From Liolophura sinensis (Eukaryota > Mollusca > Polyplacophora > Chitonida > Chitonidae), in NCBI RefSeq assembly GCF_032854445.1, contig NC_088296.1:2379246-2443245 (forward strand): DNA of 64,000 nt. Reading direction: 5' to 3'. How positions within the stretch are numbered: position 1 is the stretch's first letter; each line of letters starts with the position of its first letter. The translations under genes were made by a program, and so were the position numbers. Shown in pieces: positions 23,880 through 34,427 of this stretch. The notes beneath the pieces are model-generated. The model searched no databases. It worked only from the letters and a program-made list of their open reading frames with translations, and was not told the DNA's origin.

Positions 23880-24370
23880 GGCAGACATGTACATATGCAC
23901 GCATCCGTACATACACGTACATGCACACGCATTCGTACACAAGCATACATACACATGCATCCGGGGGCCTCCGTGGCTCAGTTGGTTAGCGCGCTAGCGC
24001 AGCGTAATGACCCAGGAGTCTCTCACCAATGCGGTTGTTGTGAGTTCAAGTCCAGCTCATGCTGGCTTCCTCTCCAGCCGTATGTGGGAAGGTCTGCCAG
24101 CAACCTGCGGATGGTCGTCGGTTTCCCCCGGGTTCTGCCCGGTTTCCGCCCACCATAATGCTGGCCGCCGTCGTATAAGTGAAATATTCTTGAGTACGGC
24201 GTAAAACACCAATCAAAAAAAAAACACAAAAAAAAAACACATGCATCCGTGCATACACGTATATACGCACACATACGTACATATACACATATACGCATAC
24301 ACTCACACACCTATACGCACGCATACACACATACACACGTGCACACGCACGCACGCACACACATACTTAC
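23880..24370. repeat. CA/TACA-rich microsatellite interrupted by a SINE
   Basis: Alternating acatacacatgcatccgtac-like words on both sides of the SINE at 23964-24236. The two flanks are continuous in composition, so the SINE landed inside the microsatellite. Confidence 0.9.
23964..24236 (+). mobile_element. full-length tRNA-derived SINE with target duplication
   Basis: The best-preserved copy in the window. The head ggggcctccgtggctcagtt contains an A box (TGGCTCAGTTGG) and the B box is GAGTTCAAGTCC. The body runs through cctctccagccgtatgtggg, and the tail is gaaatattcttgagtacggc, gtaaaacacc, then an A-rich end. ACACATGCATCCG stands on both sides (23951-23963 and 24237-24249), which looks like a 13-bp target duplication. 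Because the flanks are a microsatellite with similar words, a chance match is possible. Confidence 0.9.
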
Positions 24371-24382
24371 ATACAACATACG

Positions 24383-24450
24383 GGTTTGATCCCGGGTCTC
24401 CCGACCCCGAGTCGCTCGTTTTAACTACTACACCACCGAAGCGGTCTGTT
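24383..24450 (-). mobile_element. tRNA-derived repeat head of another family
   Basis: The minus strand reads accgcttcggtggtgtagta then gttaaaacgagcgactcggg, and ends gggatcaaaccc. These resemble an A box (GGTGTAGTAGTTA) and a B box (GGATCAAACCC). It lacks a proper tRNA fold and anticodon context that I could confirm, so I call a SINE-type head and not a tRNA gene. Confidence 0.5.
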
Positions 24451-24869
24451 AATAAATAAAACTTTATTAAATTATTTTATGGATATGTTGTTAAGATCTG
24501 TGCAAGCCTAGGGACGGAACGCCTTTGGTGGGGTTCGGAGCGTACTTACATATATATAATTATAATTATAATATAAGGTAGAGAATATAGAGGATCTCAG
24601 ATTATCAATATATCCCTTGCCGATTTCACTCCATAAAAAGCTCTACCAGAACGCAAGGTTCTATTAAACACAATAGAGTTACAGTACAAGTGAACCGCTG
24701 GCACCATTCTTGGCCTATGCTGTAAGACTTCCCACAAGTGACTAATTTCCACCTTGGAAAAATGTCGTCCGAAACATTTTGTTGATTTCCAAAAACGAAC
24801 ATTCTTACGCGAAGGAACGAAACTAGGCATTAATATCACACATTAAAGAGAGCAAGGAAAGCACACTTG

Positions 24870-25212
24870 AAGTGGAAAAGTTGTCGATAACCATGTATTT
24901 GGTTTGTGCATTACTTTATTTTCCACGACTTTTCACACAAACAATTTGTCGATAACCATCTGTTCCTTACTCATTACTTTTTTCCACGATTTCTGACACA
25001 CCATTTAGTCAATAAGCATGTATTTTTTTATTGTTCCTTATTTTCCCCACGATTTTCCTACCCACCAATTTGTCGATAACCATGCATTTATTTCTCGTTC
25101 ATTACTTTATTTTCCACGAATTTCACACACCAGTTTACCGATAATCACGTATTTCTTTCTGGTTCTTTCCTTTATTTTTCACGATTTTTCCCATACCAAT
25201 TTTATGAAATGT
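24870..25212. repeat. about 63-bp minisatellite (family M)
   Basis: Five imperfect units of ttgtcgataaccatgtattt, then ctggttcattactttatttt, then ccacgatttctcacacacca. It lies just 3' of the broken gene copy at 25.2-25.9 kb. The same family lies 3' of the copy at 30.4 kb, and one unit lies 3' of the intact copy at 46.25 kb. Confidence 0.85.
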
Positions 25213-25221
25213 ATCTTCTAA

Positions 25222-25850
25222 TTAATACGAATAAGGAGGAGAGAGGGTTTTGATGGCGTTAAGAATTGCGCTCTCTAAAAGCGTCGCACGTTTATGCAGA
25301 ACAGGCCGTGAAATTTCCAAAACAGAACGCATGCGCTGAGAAAACCCAGAAATGCTCCACACCAGAACAATATAGGTCCATTCTCGGGTTGTATTTCTCG
25401 TACAAGAACCTTTAAAACTAACTTCTTCTGTACCTCTCGTCACTTGTCCTCCTGCGCTTTCTTGTACCATCGACCCGCTATTTGTCCCCTCACGTACACG
25501 TCCTGACCAGTTGTTTTTGCGTCAAACTTCTTGTCGTCAATTTTCTCCCTGAGTGTTATTTTCACCGGTATCTCATCGCACCGCCCCATGGCGTGGAACT
25601 GCCTGAAGACCCACAAACGGCGATTGTCCATACTCCACCAGTGTCCTTTGTGCTCAGACACTCATACTGAATCGATGCTCCCCACAGTACATACATCGTC
25701 TCCGCGATATGCCATCCTCTGTTTTCAACTGGTCTCCCAAGGATATTACTAATACATATCAGAGAGAGCTGGCTGTCGGCTGGAGCCATCGTGCGTATTT
25801 GAATCGTCCCCTCTGTAAACAAAGGTACACGGTGAATGCAATGTGTACAG
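25222..25850 (-). pseudogene. broken copy 1 of the ParB/sulfiredoxin-like gene
   Basis: Aligns with the intact copy at 46.25-46.95 kb in the same orientation. The splice acceptor tgtacctttgtttacag is kept. The first ATG of the exon is changed to ACG, but the second, followed by a Val/Ala-Pro-Ala-Asp segment, remains. A deletion of about 19 bp (near 25692) shifts the frame between the GRPVENRG and EHKGHWWSMDNRRLW segments. The centre stays open and conserved (GHWWSMDNRRLWVFRQFHAM, then GRCDEIPV, then RWYKKAQEDK), and a stop follows. Most changes in the centre are conservative, suggesting selection before inactivation. Confidence 0.75.
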
Positions 25851-25869
25851 CTATTAACTGTACGCAAAA

Positions 25870-26340
25870 GATTAAAATAATATTTCTATAACTGCTATGT
25901 TATTTGATATGTTATTATACTTTTATCATGAAAGAGATTGCAGCACTAGCATAGAGTAAGAAAACAGTCTTATTACTAAAATCATCAAATAAATCGAGTG
26001 GACGTCTTATCGCATGCATTGCAAGAGGAATTTCCATGGACATAGCCAGTTTGATCTGTTCAAGACTTAAAATCCTGGCTCTGCAACGGTCGGGGCATTC
26101 GGCAAGACATAAAGGAGTATCAACTAAAAACCTCTACAGATCAACTACAGTCTATTTCTTTGAGTCAATTGCCTATATATAACTGTATGTAAAGTCAGTC
26201 ATACCCGCCATCAAAATCGCATTTTTTCACGGACACGTAACAAAACAAGCTGTACACATCGACATGTTGGAAGCCCAAAATCTGCGAGGAAAATGAATCT
26301 ACAACACTTTCTCTAGTTTATAATGTTGAAGTCTATAAGC
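25870..26340. repeat. duplicated 5' flank block (G), copy 1
   Basis: Shared with 31000-31440 and 46990-47400: atcatcaaataaatcgag, cttatcgcatgcattgca, tccatggacat and the block of cagtcatac-type words. It is the upstream flank of each gene copy, so the copies arose by DNA duplication. Confidence 0.8.
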
Positions 26341-26984
26341 TTGATTTCGACCGCAAGAACTCCTTAGGTCTCAGACTAGCCATATTAAGTCCCTTAATGC
26401 CTAACTTCTTCTAACTGGCCCTTTTTCCCAAAAACAACGTTTAAGACTAACTCCCAAAAACAAAGGTATGTAAAGAATTACAGAAATAGGAATTAAAGCC
26501 GGTAACACACAAGAGAGAAGCATTCATCAGTTTTCAGTGATGCCGAACAGACAATGAATATTGCAGGCATGAATTCCATATCAAAGTTCAAATTCGTAGA
26601 CCGTGAATGAGTTCCAGGTCAAATAACAATTAAACAAGTATCTCAGTCGCGCTGTAACTGTTCATAAAGGCATCATGCTGATGTACTGAGCATGGCTACC
26701 TTTACGGTCCCTAGCCCCAGGTTAAGCGGTATTAGATACAGTTTGAAAATGATGAGCTTTACAGACCCTAACCGATCAGATTGTGATTCAAAAGTAACGG
26801 ACGACTACGTCTTTCCCTTTAATATGTAAAGATCTCATACTACGAGAGGCGCCATCTATGATGTTACACATGACATACACGATAGACGGTTACACTGGGC
26901 AACCAGCGCCATCTATGTTGTTACATATTATGTACGTGATAGATATGTACATAGGGATAACAGCGCCGTCTATGTGGTTGATCA
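26341..26984. other. intergenic spacer
   Basis: A small scrap of the gene family's 3' region (ggtctcagactagccatatt) is at about 26370. A short degenerate repeat of (a)gcgccatctatg(t/a)tgttaca occurs three times at 26850-26975. Otherwise nothing was recognised. Confidence 0.45.
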
Positions 26985-28041
26985 CAATGCAGATCGCCAG
27001 AGATTCTGAACGCTCTGTCCATACCTGCTAACGAGAGTGTTATACTCATTGTAAAATTTGAGAAACTTAGAATGAAGGCGTTTGATGGAGTATCCTTGAG
27101 TTTTTGAACTAGCAACTTGTGACAATTAACGCGAGATCTGTCAAATGCTACAAGACGAGATATGTATACGCCATATGCAGGACCCTTTTGGTATATTGCC
27201 ATCTAAATAAGAACTATTTACAATATTAAAATTGAAATTATCCCTTTTGTCGTAAAAGCGGCGTGAAAGGAGACCTTCTTCGTCTTTGTACGAATATAGA
27301 TCCAAATACGATGTACCATCAGGACTATCTGTTGTCTCCTTTAAATCCAATGAAGGCGGATAGATTTCCTTCACTGCTTCAGCAATATGGGTTCTTTTTA
27401 ACGCCAGTAGATCATCAATATACCGATTGGTAAATGAAAAGGATCGAGCTTTAAAGAGATTGCTTTTAAGTAATTTCTGCACATTGTCGTATTCATATGA
27501 AAACAGGTATAGGTCTGCCAAAAGAGGCGCACAATTCGTACCTATTGGAATACCTATGCACTGTTGGTAAACAGTATCTCCGAATTTCACACAGATGTTA
27601 TTAATGAGAAATTCAAGTAATTTATTAAGTAATAAACAACCATGAGTGGTACCCTTTATAAAGAGTAGAACTAAAGAAAGCCTTATTGCTTTTGACGTTA
27701 ATGTAACGGTGACCTGTTTTAGTAAATACCGAGACAATTAACGACCATATTCTTTCAATAAGATCTTTGTGAGGAATCGTAGTATAGAGAGTAGAGAAAT
27801 CCCATGTGGATACGTCTTTGTACGGTATATGCATACGAGCATCGAGTTCTTCTGTAAGACGTTTGAAGTTGTTAAGAATCCACATGCAGTTGACACCTAA
27901 ATTTTTTGTTATGGCACAACAACACTTATTCCAAAATGACTTTATTTCTTGTACTGCTCTCGTAAGTAGGGTTGACAAGAGTTTGGTGGTACAGCTTCTT
28001 GAACCCGCAATAAATCGAACCTTGTATGGGGATTTATGCAT
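26985..28041 (-). pseudogene. Penelope-like retroelement fragment (reverse transcriptase)
   Basis: The minus strand encodes a reverse transcriptase typical of Penelope-like elements. In order: HKSPYKVRFIAGSRSCTTKL, STWDFSTLYTTIPH, GIPIGTNCAPLLADLYLFSY, FTNRYIDDLL (catalytic YIDD), SYLDL, YDKRDNFNFNIVN, NIP and PAYGVYISRLV. At least two frameshifts (about 27.65-27.74 kb and near 27.19 kb) break it. The 5' end stops abruptly at 28041 where block Z begins, and no GIY-YIG endonuclease region was seen on the 3' side. It is a dead, 5'- and 3'-truncated copy. Confidence 0.85.
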
Positions 28042-29570
28042 TTTGGGAGACCCGCAAAGAGCAGTTGTCCTTACTCCATCAGTGTCCTATATACGCCGCA
28101 AAAGACTCGCTCTGGCTCTCCAGCCGAAACTCGCTTCATCTGAAACACGCTTAACCTTGCCCTGATGAAGTGCTGCGTTTTTAACATTTCTTGCAGGCCA
28201 TAATCTCATTTGCCAGCAGAGAGTAAAGTTCCGTCTATATATGTGTACTCAGATCAGCAGTTAGCTGAGGAACAATGACGATAATTAAAAATTAAATTTT
28301 ACCGCTAAGGTGTGACCATTACTAAACTTTCACCAAACTTTTTCTGATCTGCTTTGTTCGCTGTACTAATTTCTTTTCTATTTTAACCTAACTACAAAAG
28401 TGTATGTCACAGTGCCTCACGTTATTAAACATTAGGTAAACATGACACGTGTTTTGCTAAGTATGGATAGGTTGTTTTTTTTTTTCCACTTGTGTGGTAA
28501 CATGTGTCTTGTTTGTATACACACTTGCGTCATAGGTTTACATGTAAAGACTGGATAATGGGAAGCTGCAAAGTTAGTGCCATCTGAACCATTGACGCCT
28601 TGGATGTCTGTTCCTCACTGTGCACTCAATCCATATATGTATATATGTCAGTGCTTCTCTTTGTTCAGTTATTGATTTGATCGTAGTAAAACGACGTGGG
28701 CAGGAATTTTTACTGATGTGAAGGCGACCAGGTTTGCAGGTTGAGGAAAACCAAAAAAGCTGACTTAGAGGAATAACATTTGCCGGTTTCAAGCGATAGA
28801 ATACCAATATGTCCACTTTTAAAAAACTGCACATATTTTTTTTCGATTTTTGCACCAATGTGCAAAGGTATTAACTTATCTGACAGCGAATACATTTATG
28901 GGTGGAAAATCTGGTAAAGCCAGAGGGGAAACCACCTCGCTAAGTATCTGACAATCCTCCTCATCAAAAGACGCGGTGAAAACATATGGTGACAGGATTC
29001 AAACCTGTGAACTGATCAAGTGATAGTTGTCTATGTAGGCGTGAGAACACACATTCGTATTCCTAAAACAACGTTCAGCACAAACCATCAAAGAACGTAT
29101 AATATGTTCAAAATTAAGACGGCTCCACAAGAGGCGATTAGCTGTCAATAAGCAACTTTGTCATCCAGGGTTAAGGGTTGAGAGCATAGAAACTTGTACA
29201 TCCCAGTAGGATAACGCCGGATATGTGTTATACGGAGAAGTAAGACTTACATGACAAAAGCGAAATGGAAGAAAAAAAAGCAACTCCACGTCAGGTGTGC
29301 AAGCATGACAGCGTCTGATAGCTTTATCTGTCATGGAAACCTGTTGCCAGTCCTTTAAACAGTAAATTACTTGGCTTTCTTTTCTACTTTTCTCAATTTA
29401 CGCGTAAATATAACGTGTAACGCGCTGGACTCACTTCCCCAGCGCTTCTCGCACGGACGACCTAAATATTACTACATGCTCTTTTATGGAGATCTGTCTT
29501 CATAAAATAATATCCGTTTCACTATAGTGCACCCATTAACCATTCTGTCTTGTACGAGTGCTTCTATGGG
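28042..29570. repeat. duplicated block Z, copy 1
   Basis: Begins with a 36-bp scrap of the gene family (gcagttgtccttactccatc, then agtgtcctat). Then come aaaagactcgctctggctct, atatatgtgtactcag, ttatcgattta-type words, gaggttgaggaaaac, and the end near cccagcgcttctcgcacgga and ggagatctgtcttcataa. The same order occurs at 38285-38790 (truncated), 44650-46090 and 48715-50080. No ORF is shared intact; it is non-coding or the relic of upstream gene sequence. Confidence 0.8.
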
Positions 29571-29571
29571 G

Positions 29572-29700
29572 CCTTCCCGGGTGTGGAACTTAGCACGCCA
29601 GCGCGGCGCAATGACCTAAAAACCTCTTATCAATGTGGTCTCTATGAGTTCAAGTCCAGATCAAGCTGGCTTCCTCCCGGGCCTCACGTGGGAAGATCAG
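29572..29700 (+). mobile_element. SINE fragment, head half
   Basis: ggggccttcccgggtgtgga, acttagcacgccagcgcggc, gcaatgacctaaaaa, tgagttcaagtccagatcaa and gcctcacgtgggaagat. It lies at the end of block Z, as do fragments at 42866 and 46096, so it was part of the block before duplication. Confidence 0.75.
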
Positions 29701-29829
29701 TCTTATGATGTCACCCGAGGCAATGCGTTCTTGGTGTAGAAACTAAGCTGATGGAGTTCAACATTATGAAATAGAAGAGGTCTTTTAGCTGCATTTTCTC
29801 TGACTGAAGGATATTTTGGTATATGCATC
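29701..29829. repeat. fragment of block G
   Basis: atgcgttcttggtgtagaaa, ctaagctgatggagttcaac and attatgaaatagaagaggtc match 31850-31900 and 47820-47880. Confidence 0.65.
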
Positions 29830-30310
29830 ACACACCAAGTTGTCGATAACCATGTATTTAATTCTGGTTCATTACCTTGTTTTCCACAATTTTGTCACGC
29901 ACCAATTTGTCGATAACCATGTTTTTATTTCTCGTTCATTACTTTATTTTCCACCAATTTCTCACACACCAATTAGTCCATAAGAGTGTATTTATTTGTT
30001 ATTCATTACTTTATTTTCAACGATTTTCTCACACACCAATTAGTCCATAAGAGTGTATTTATTTGTTATTCATTACTTTATTTTCAACGATTTTCTCACA
30101 CACCAATTAGTCCATAAGAGTGTATTTATTTGTTATTCATTACTTTATTTTCAACGATTTCTCACACACGAATTTGTCGATAACCGTGTATGTATTTCTG
30201 GTTCATTAGTTTTTTCTCCACTATTTTCTCACACACCAGTTTGCCAATAACCACGTATTCCTTTCTGGTTTATTACTATACTTTTCACGAATTTTCATAC
30301 AGCAGTTTTA
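29830..30310. repeat. family M minisatellite, about 65-bp units
   Basis: Seven or so units. Three consecutive ones (29950-30150) are nearly identical (accaattagtccataagagt, gtatttatttgttattcatt), indicating recent local amplification. Confidence 0.9.
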
Positions 30311-30439
30311 GGAAAACGAATCATGTCATTAATACAATTATGTACGAGTTAGAGTTTTTTTTAACCCGTTACAAATTCTAAAAGTGTCACAGGTTTGTGG
30401 ACAGGTAGCTGTATATCAAAATGAGAACGCAAACCCAGA

Positions 30440-30985
30440 AAATGAGAAAACCCAGTAATGCTCCATCCGAGAACGGGGAGTACATGGATACGGTTCCAGT
30501 CTACGCTAATGTCGCCGCACTATCCCATCATGTGCGTTTGCGGTGTATTGGGTTCTCGTCTAGACACACAGTTGACCTTGCTCGAGCAGTAGTCCTGCGA
30601 CTAAGCATACGTCCACTCTCGTGCTGTGTTTCCCGCCCAAGTTCTTTACTGGCTAACTTCTTCTGTACCTCTCGGGGCTTGTCCGCCTGCGCTTTCTTGT
30701 ACCATCCACCCGCTATTCGTCCCCTCAAGTATACTTCCTCTCCAGTTGTTGCGTTAAATTTTTTGTTCTTCATGTCCTCTCTGGTTTTTATTTTCACCGG
30801 TATCTTATCTCACCGCCCCATGGCGTGTAATTGTCTGAAGACCCACAGACGGCGGTTGTCAATACTCCACCAGTGCCCATTGTGTTCAGACACTCGTACT
30901 GGATCGATGTTCCCCACGGTACATGCATTGTCACACAAATCGTCCAGTGTCTCTCCGATATTCAGCTGTGAACAAATGTACAAGA
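30440..30985 (-). pseudogene. broken copy 2 of the ParB/sulfiredoxin-like gene
   Basis: Retains the segments after the first third: a GETLDDLCDNACTVG-like stretch, IDPVRV, GHWWSIDNRRLWVFRQLHAM, then a TGA where the intact copy has Cys (GRC), then IPVKIKTREDM, GEEVYLRGRIAGGWYKKAQA and ELGRETQHE. The N-terminal part of the exon between the acceptor side and the GET segment is deleted (near 30962). The last residues and the membrane anchor are not recognisable. Confidence 0.75.
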
Positions 30986-30999
30986 TAAGTGCAATGTGT

Positions 31000-32880
31000 A
31001 CAGTTATTAGCTACACACAAAGGATTTATATAATATATCTATAACTGTAGCTAGGTATAATTTTTAAACTTTCATCATGACTTTCATCAGACTGCATCAT
31101 TAGCAAAGAGTTAGAAAACAGTTTTAATTTCAAACGTCATCAAATAAATCGAGTAAACGTCTTATCGCATGCATTGCACATGGAATGTCCATGGACATGA
31201 CCAGCTTGATCTTTTCAAGACCTAAAACCCTGGTCCTGCCACTGTTGGAGGGCTTTAGATCTGGTCTGGCATTTAGCAAGACATCAAGGGGTATCAACTC
31301 AAGACCACTACAGATCGATTATAGCCGATTAACCAGTCGCCTATATTCAGCTGTCCGTGAAATCAGTCATACTCTCAAGTGAAGTTAGAATACTTTTTGC
31401 AATTTATAATAATAAAGCCTATTAGCTTGGTTTCGATCGGAGGAACCCATTGCCACAAGTGACATCATAATTTTTAACAAACCTGTGGCATACTTGATAT
31501 TGTTGAACATGTTTCGACTGAAAGCGACACCAGCTACCTAAACTGCTATAAACTTAACTGTAACCCTGTTACTCACACTGACATATATGAAATTGTTTAC
31601 ACGTTCTAGTATATTATAACCTTAATAAATGAATTTATCACTAGAAGTATATGATCTCGCGGCAGAATGAATTTCGAGATGAATGTTGCAAATGAAAGGT
31701 ATGGATTGTATTCGCAGAGACAGTGGTGTAGGATGTATTACCGCGTGAACGTTGTTCTAACCGCTTGCTGGTGCTGTCATTGTGAAGGAAACTGTCCAGG
31801 ATGCAACTTTGTTTAGAATACTTATGACGTCCTCCGATGGAATCCCTTCTTGGTGTTGAAATTAAGCTGATGAGGTTCAACATTATGAAGTAAAAGCAAG
31901 TGTTCTAACTGCATTTTATTTGGAACAATATGGACGTTCAACACATCAATGTCAAGAGCTTGTGTTGCTACATGTCACTGACTAAAGGCAATTTTGATAG
32001 CGAGTATGACTGTTTTATAGACAGATGAATGTAGGTGACTGATTAAAAGAAATAAACTATAGTTGATTTTCTCTATTTAGCGTCCTTCGCAACACTGGAA
32101 AGTTCCAACAAAACGTTGCCCGCAGTGGCGCGAATCCGTGTTTTGCACGACTTCCTGGATTTCTCGAGCGTCCCGGTTTTAAATAAACTTCGAGTGAGTG
32201 AGTGAGTGCTTTGGGTTTAACGTCGTGCTCAAAATGTTTTCAGTTATATGACGACAAAGGAATCATTAGAGATCAAGTAATGTACTTCTTTGTTGCAGGA
32301 CGTATTTCCACCGCTTTTTTATCGAGTGCTTCTTCACTAAAACGACTTACCGAAGGCAAGTAAGCCGTCCCGTCTGAGCCATTATACCGAAAGGGTCAAC
32401 CGGTCGTTGCACTATGCCCTTCATGCTGAACGCCAAGCAAGGAAGTTACAACTTCCTCTTTTAAACTCTTAGGTGTGACTCGACCCAGGATTGATCCTGA
32501 ATCTACCGTTCCGGAAAATAAACTTCGAGCGGTGTCGTCAAGGTTGGGGTCACAAATGGCAGCTACCAGCCACCATATCACGTGAGCTGTGATCCTCTAC
32601 GCTTCTTGTTGCGGAATAACATCTTCCGTGTTTGTTGTCTATTAGACTGGGTCCACATGTCCACTCTCAGCCACCTACCATGTGGGTCAGGCTATATAAA
32701 AAATCAGTAAGCATTGCTGCAATCTGTTACTCTCCGCCAATCAGAAGGAAATTGCTTCTTATAATTGGATGAAAAATATATAAAGTACATTTTCATTCAT
32801 TGTATCTCATCTCTACTATACATAAGTGTGATTAAAATCAGTCGTAGAATTTTTTTTCATTTGTCATTAAACTGTCTCTT
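31000..32880. repeat. duplicated 5' flank block (G), copy 2, with SINE-type insertion
   Basis: Matches 46990-48360 in the same order (tttcaagacctaaaaccctg, cctaaactgctataaactta, tctcgcggcagaatgaattt, cagctaccagccaccatatc). A different SINE-type element (32190-32515) is inserted and is missing from the 46.99 kb copy. Confidence 0.8.
32190..32515 (-). mobile_element. second SINE-type element
   Basis: Starts gtgagtgagtgagtgctttg then ggtttaacgtcgtgctcaaa and runs to tgactcgacccaggattgat, a reversed B-box-like GGATCAATCC. It is a different family from the main SINE; its tail matches 990-1060. Block G copy 3 lacks it, so it entered after or independently of that duplication. Confidence 0.6.
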
Positions 32881-33840
32881 TTAATGGTATTAATGTAATG
32901 CATTTTTCTACTTTATAGTATTTTTGCAGTGTATACTAAACGTTAACTTGTAACATGTAGGGGTAAACTTGTTTCCCCACAATAAAAACATAATGTAGTT
33001 GTTTGAAATCGATACCTTTTGCCATTTTCAAGAAAATATTGTTCCAAGAGCGTCATTCAGATTGCTTATTAGGTCTTGCCTTTTGAAGAATCCAATCAGT
33101 TTGGAGACCCGAGTGTCTTTGACTCAACATATTCATGGTGTAACTGATAGTTGTAGACGTCTGAATAAATCAACAGTACACATCAAAAACGTCTTCCTAC
33201 GCGTTGCCAAAACAAATCCAATGTGTTTTCCAAGGAGAAAATTTCACCGGTTATGTCCGACCATATACCAAAAAGTTGTTGTCGTTGCTCTGGATTTCCT
33301 GTCTGTACTGTTGTCGTTTAGAGTGTAATTTTATACAAACCAAGATTCATCTGGTGGACTGAGCCTCCCCGAGGGCATGTGTCTTTGCTCTGTTTTTAAG
33401 CAGAGGTGCGAGTAACACTAGACCTGATGAACGTCGCATTTCTGAGGCCTTCCGTCATTGCTAGTCTTCTTTAATACTAGTCTTCTGTAAAGAGAAGTGT
33501 GAGTAACGCTAGGCCTGGTGTACGTCGAATAAATTGTTAATAACCACGCTGTATATTTTTACCTAATTCTACTTAAGCCATGGTGCCTAGTAAGCGATGT
33601 GCTTCTACATGTGTATTTACGTTAACAGACAGAATAAAACCTTAACTTGCAGGTGCCTTAAGGAGCCAGGTTGTACTGATTGCGTGTCATCGCTAATTTG
33701 CCAACTGTTACATTGTCGTCACTACACTGGCTTTACTGACTAAGCTGTTTATAACGCACGTCTGCGTCATCTAAGTACGAATAAGGCCTTTCCGTTTTGT
33801 GTTGCTTTCATGCAACTTAAGAACAGTCATTTTTAGTAAA
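32881..33840. other. intergenic with a family D copy
   Basis: A plus-strand frame at 32999-33328 (109 codons) has no motif or splice context. Family D lies at 33620-33760 (gacagaataaaaccttaact, gctaatttgccaactgttac). Confidence 0.4.
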
Positions 33841-33844
33841 TCTA

Positions 33845-33910
33845 TACAACTAAAGATAGTCTTATGCGACGCGAGTTTCGGCCTTTGAGCCAGAGCGAGT
33901 CTTTTCCTAG
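33845..33910 (-). repeat. inverted scrap of block Z
   Basis: gcgagtttcggcctttgagc followed by cagagcgagtctttt is the reverse complement of the start of block Z (aaaagactcgctctggctct). Confidence 0.6.
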
Positions 33911-34009
33911 CCAGTGCTTGTAAATGATCGCAGATGTTTTGACCCTAAGTCCCACGTCACACACAGATGCATATTAAGCTCATCCCAAACGCAATGGTTA
34001 AAACTAAAA

Positions 34010-34296
34010 CTAGAACATCCCTAGGCTCTTCTGCCCTGATGTCAAGTCGTTGCAAAGAAACGCATTGAACATGTCCCAACTCTGTGGCAAAAGGACAGTC
34101 GCAATTAATACAGTTCCCTCTCGACATCTGGCTCTTCCCACTTTCTCCAGTACTGTGTGTGACTCTTCGCCAATAGTCGGGGAAGCCCGGTAAACAAACC
34201 CACGTGTTGCAAAGAATTGAAATTGATTGCCGCGTAAAATGAACGTGTCACTTCCATACATGGTTGAGCTATAGTCATCGATGCACAAATCCACAA
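34010..34296 (-). CDS. unassigned ORF, about 95 codons
   Basis: A minus-strand frame encoding a well-mixed protein-like sequence (YSSTMYGSDTFILRGNQFQF, FATRGFVYRASPTIGEESHT, ARCREGTVLIATVLLPQSWD). I do not recognise a family. It opens after an in-frame TGA with no AG acceptor in between and has no near ATG at its start; a Met occurs within TMYGSD. It lies between a block Z scrap and the 53-bp satellite. It could be a 3' exon remnant carried with the duplicated blocks. No second copy was seen in the window. Confidence 0.3.
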
Positions 34297-34299
34297 GAT

Positions 34300-34425
34300 C
34301 AGGGTTTCATTTAAGGTTTAACACGTAAGATTTAAGGCCTCTGTTAATTCCTCTGGGATTATTGCACGTCCACACGCCAATACATTGTTAAATCTGGGGT
34401 CAGCTTCACTTGTGGAGCTACTAAA
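34300..34425. repeat. block Y fragment before the satellite
   Basis: aaggtttaacacgtaagatt, taaggcctctgttaattcct and ctgggattattgcacgtcc recur at 38790-38875 and 44150-44240. Confidence 0.6.
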
Positions 34426-34427
34426 GA

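Larger units (their letters stand above)
18985..23880. other. intergenic with old repeats
   Basis: No gene was recognised. It holds family D copies at 20695-20800, 21690-21900 and 22010-22140, a degenerate SINE at 21100-21290 with a poly-G run (21181-21200), and a G-rich tract at 23731-23752. A plus-strand frame at 20105-20377 (LLEKVFFRACLWLSLTDQRI) looks mildly protein-like but has no family or splice support beyond one GTGAGT. Confidence 0.4.

Noticed and set aside
24383-24450. Functional tRNA gene
   Set aside because: Box-like motifs only. I could not form acceptor and anticodon stems, and it continues into repeat sequence.
27806-28165. Plus-strand 119-codon ORF
   Set aside because: It is the reverse of the Penelope-like reverse transcriptase and of block Z.
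30421-31044. Plus-strand 207-codon ORF
   Set aside because: It is antisense to broken gene copy 2, whose minus-strand frame shows the family's conserved motifs.
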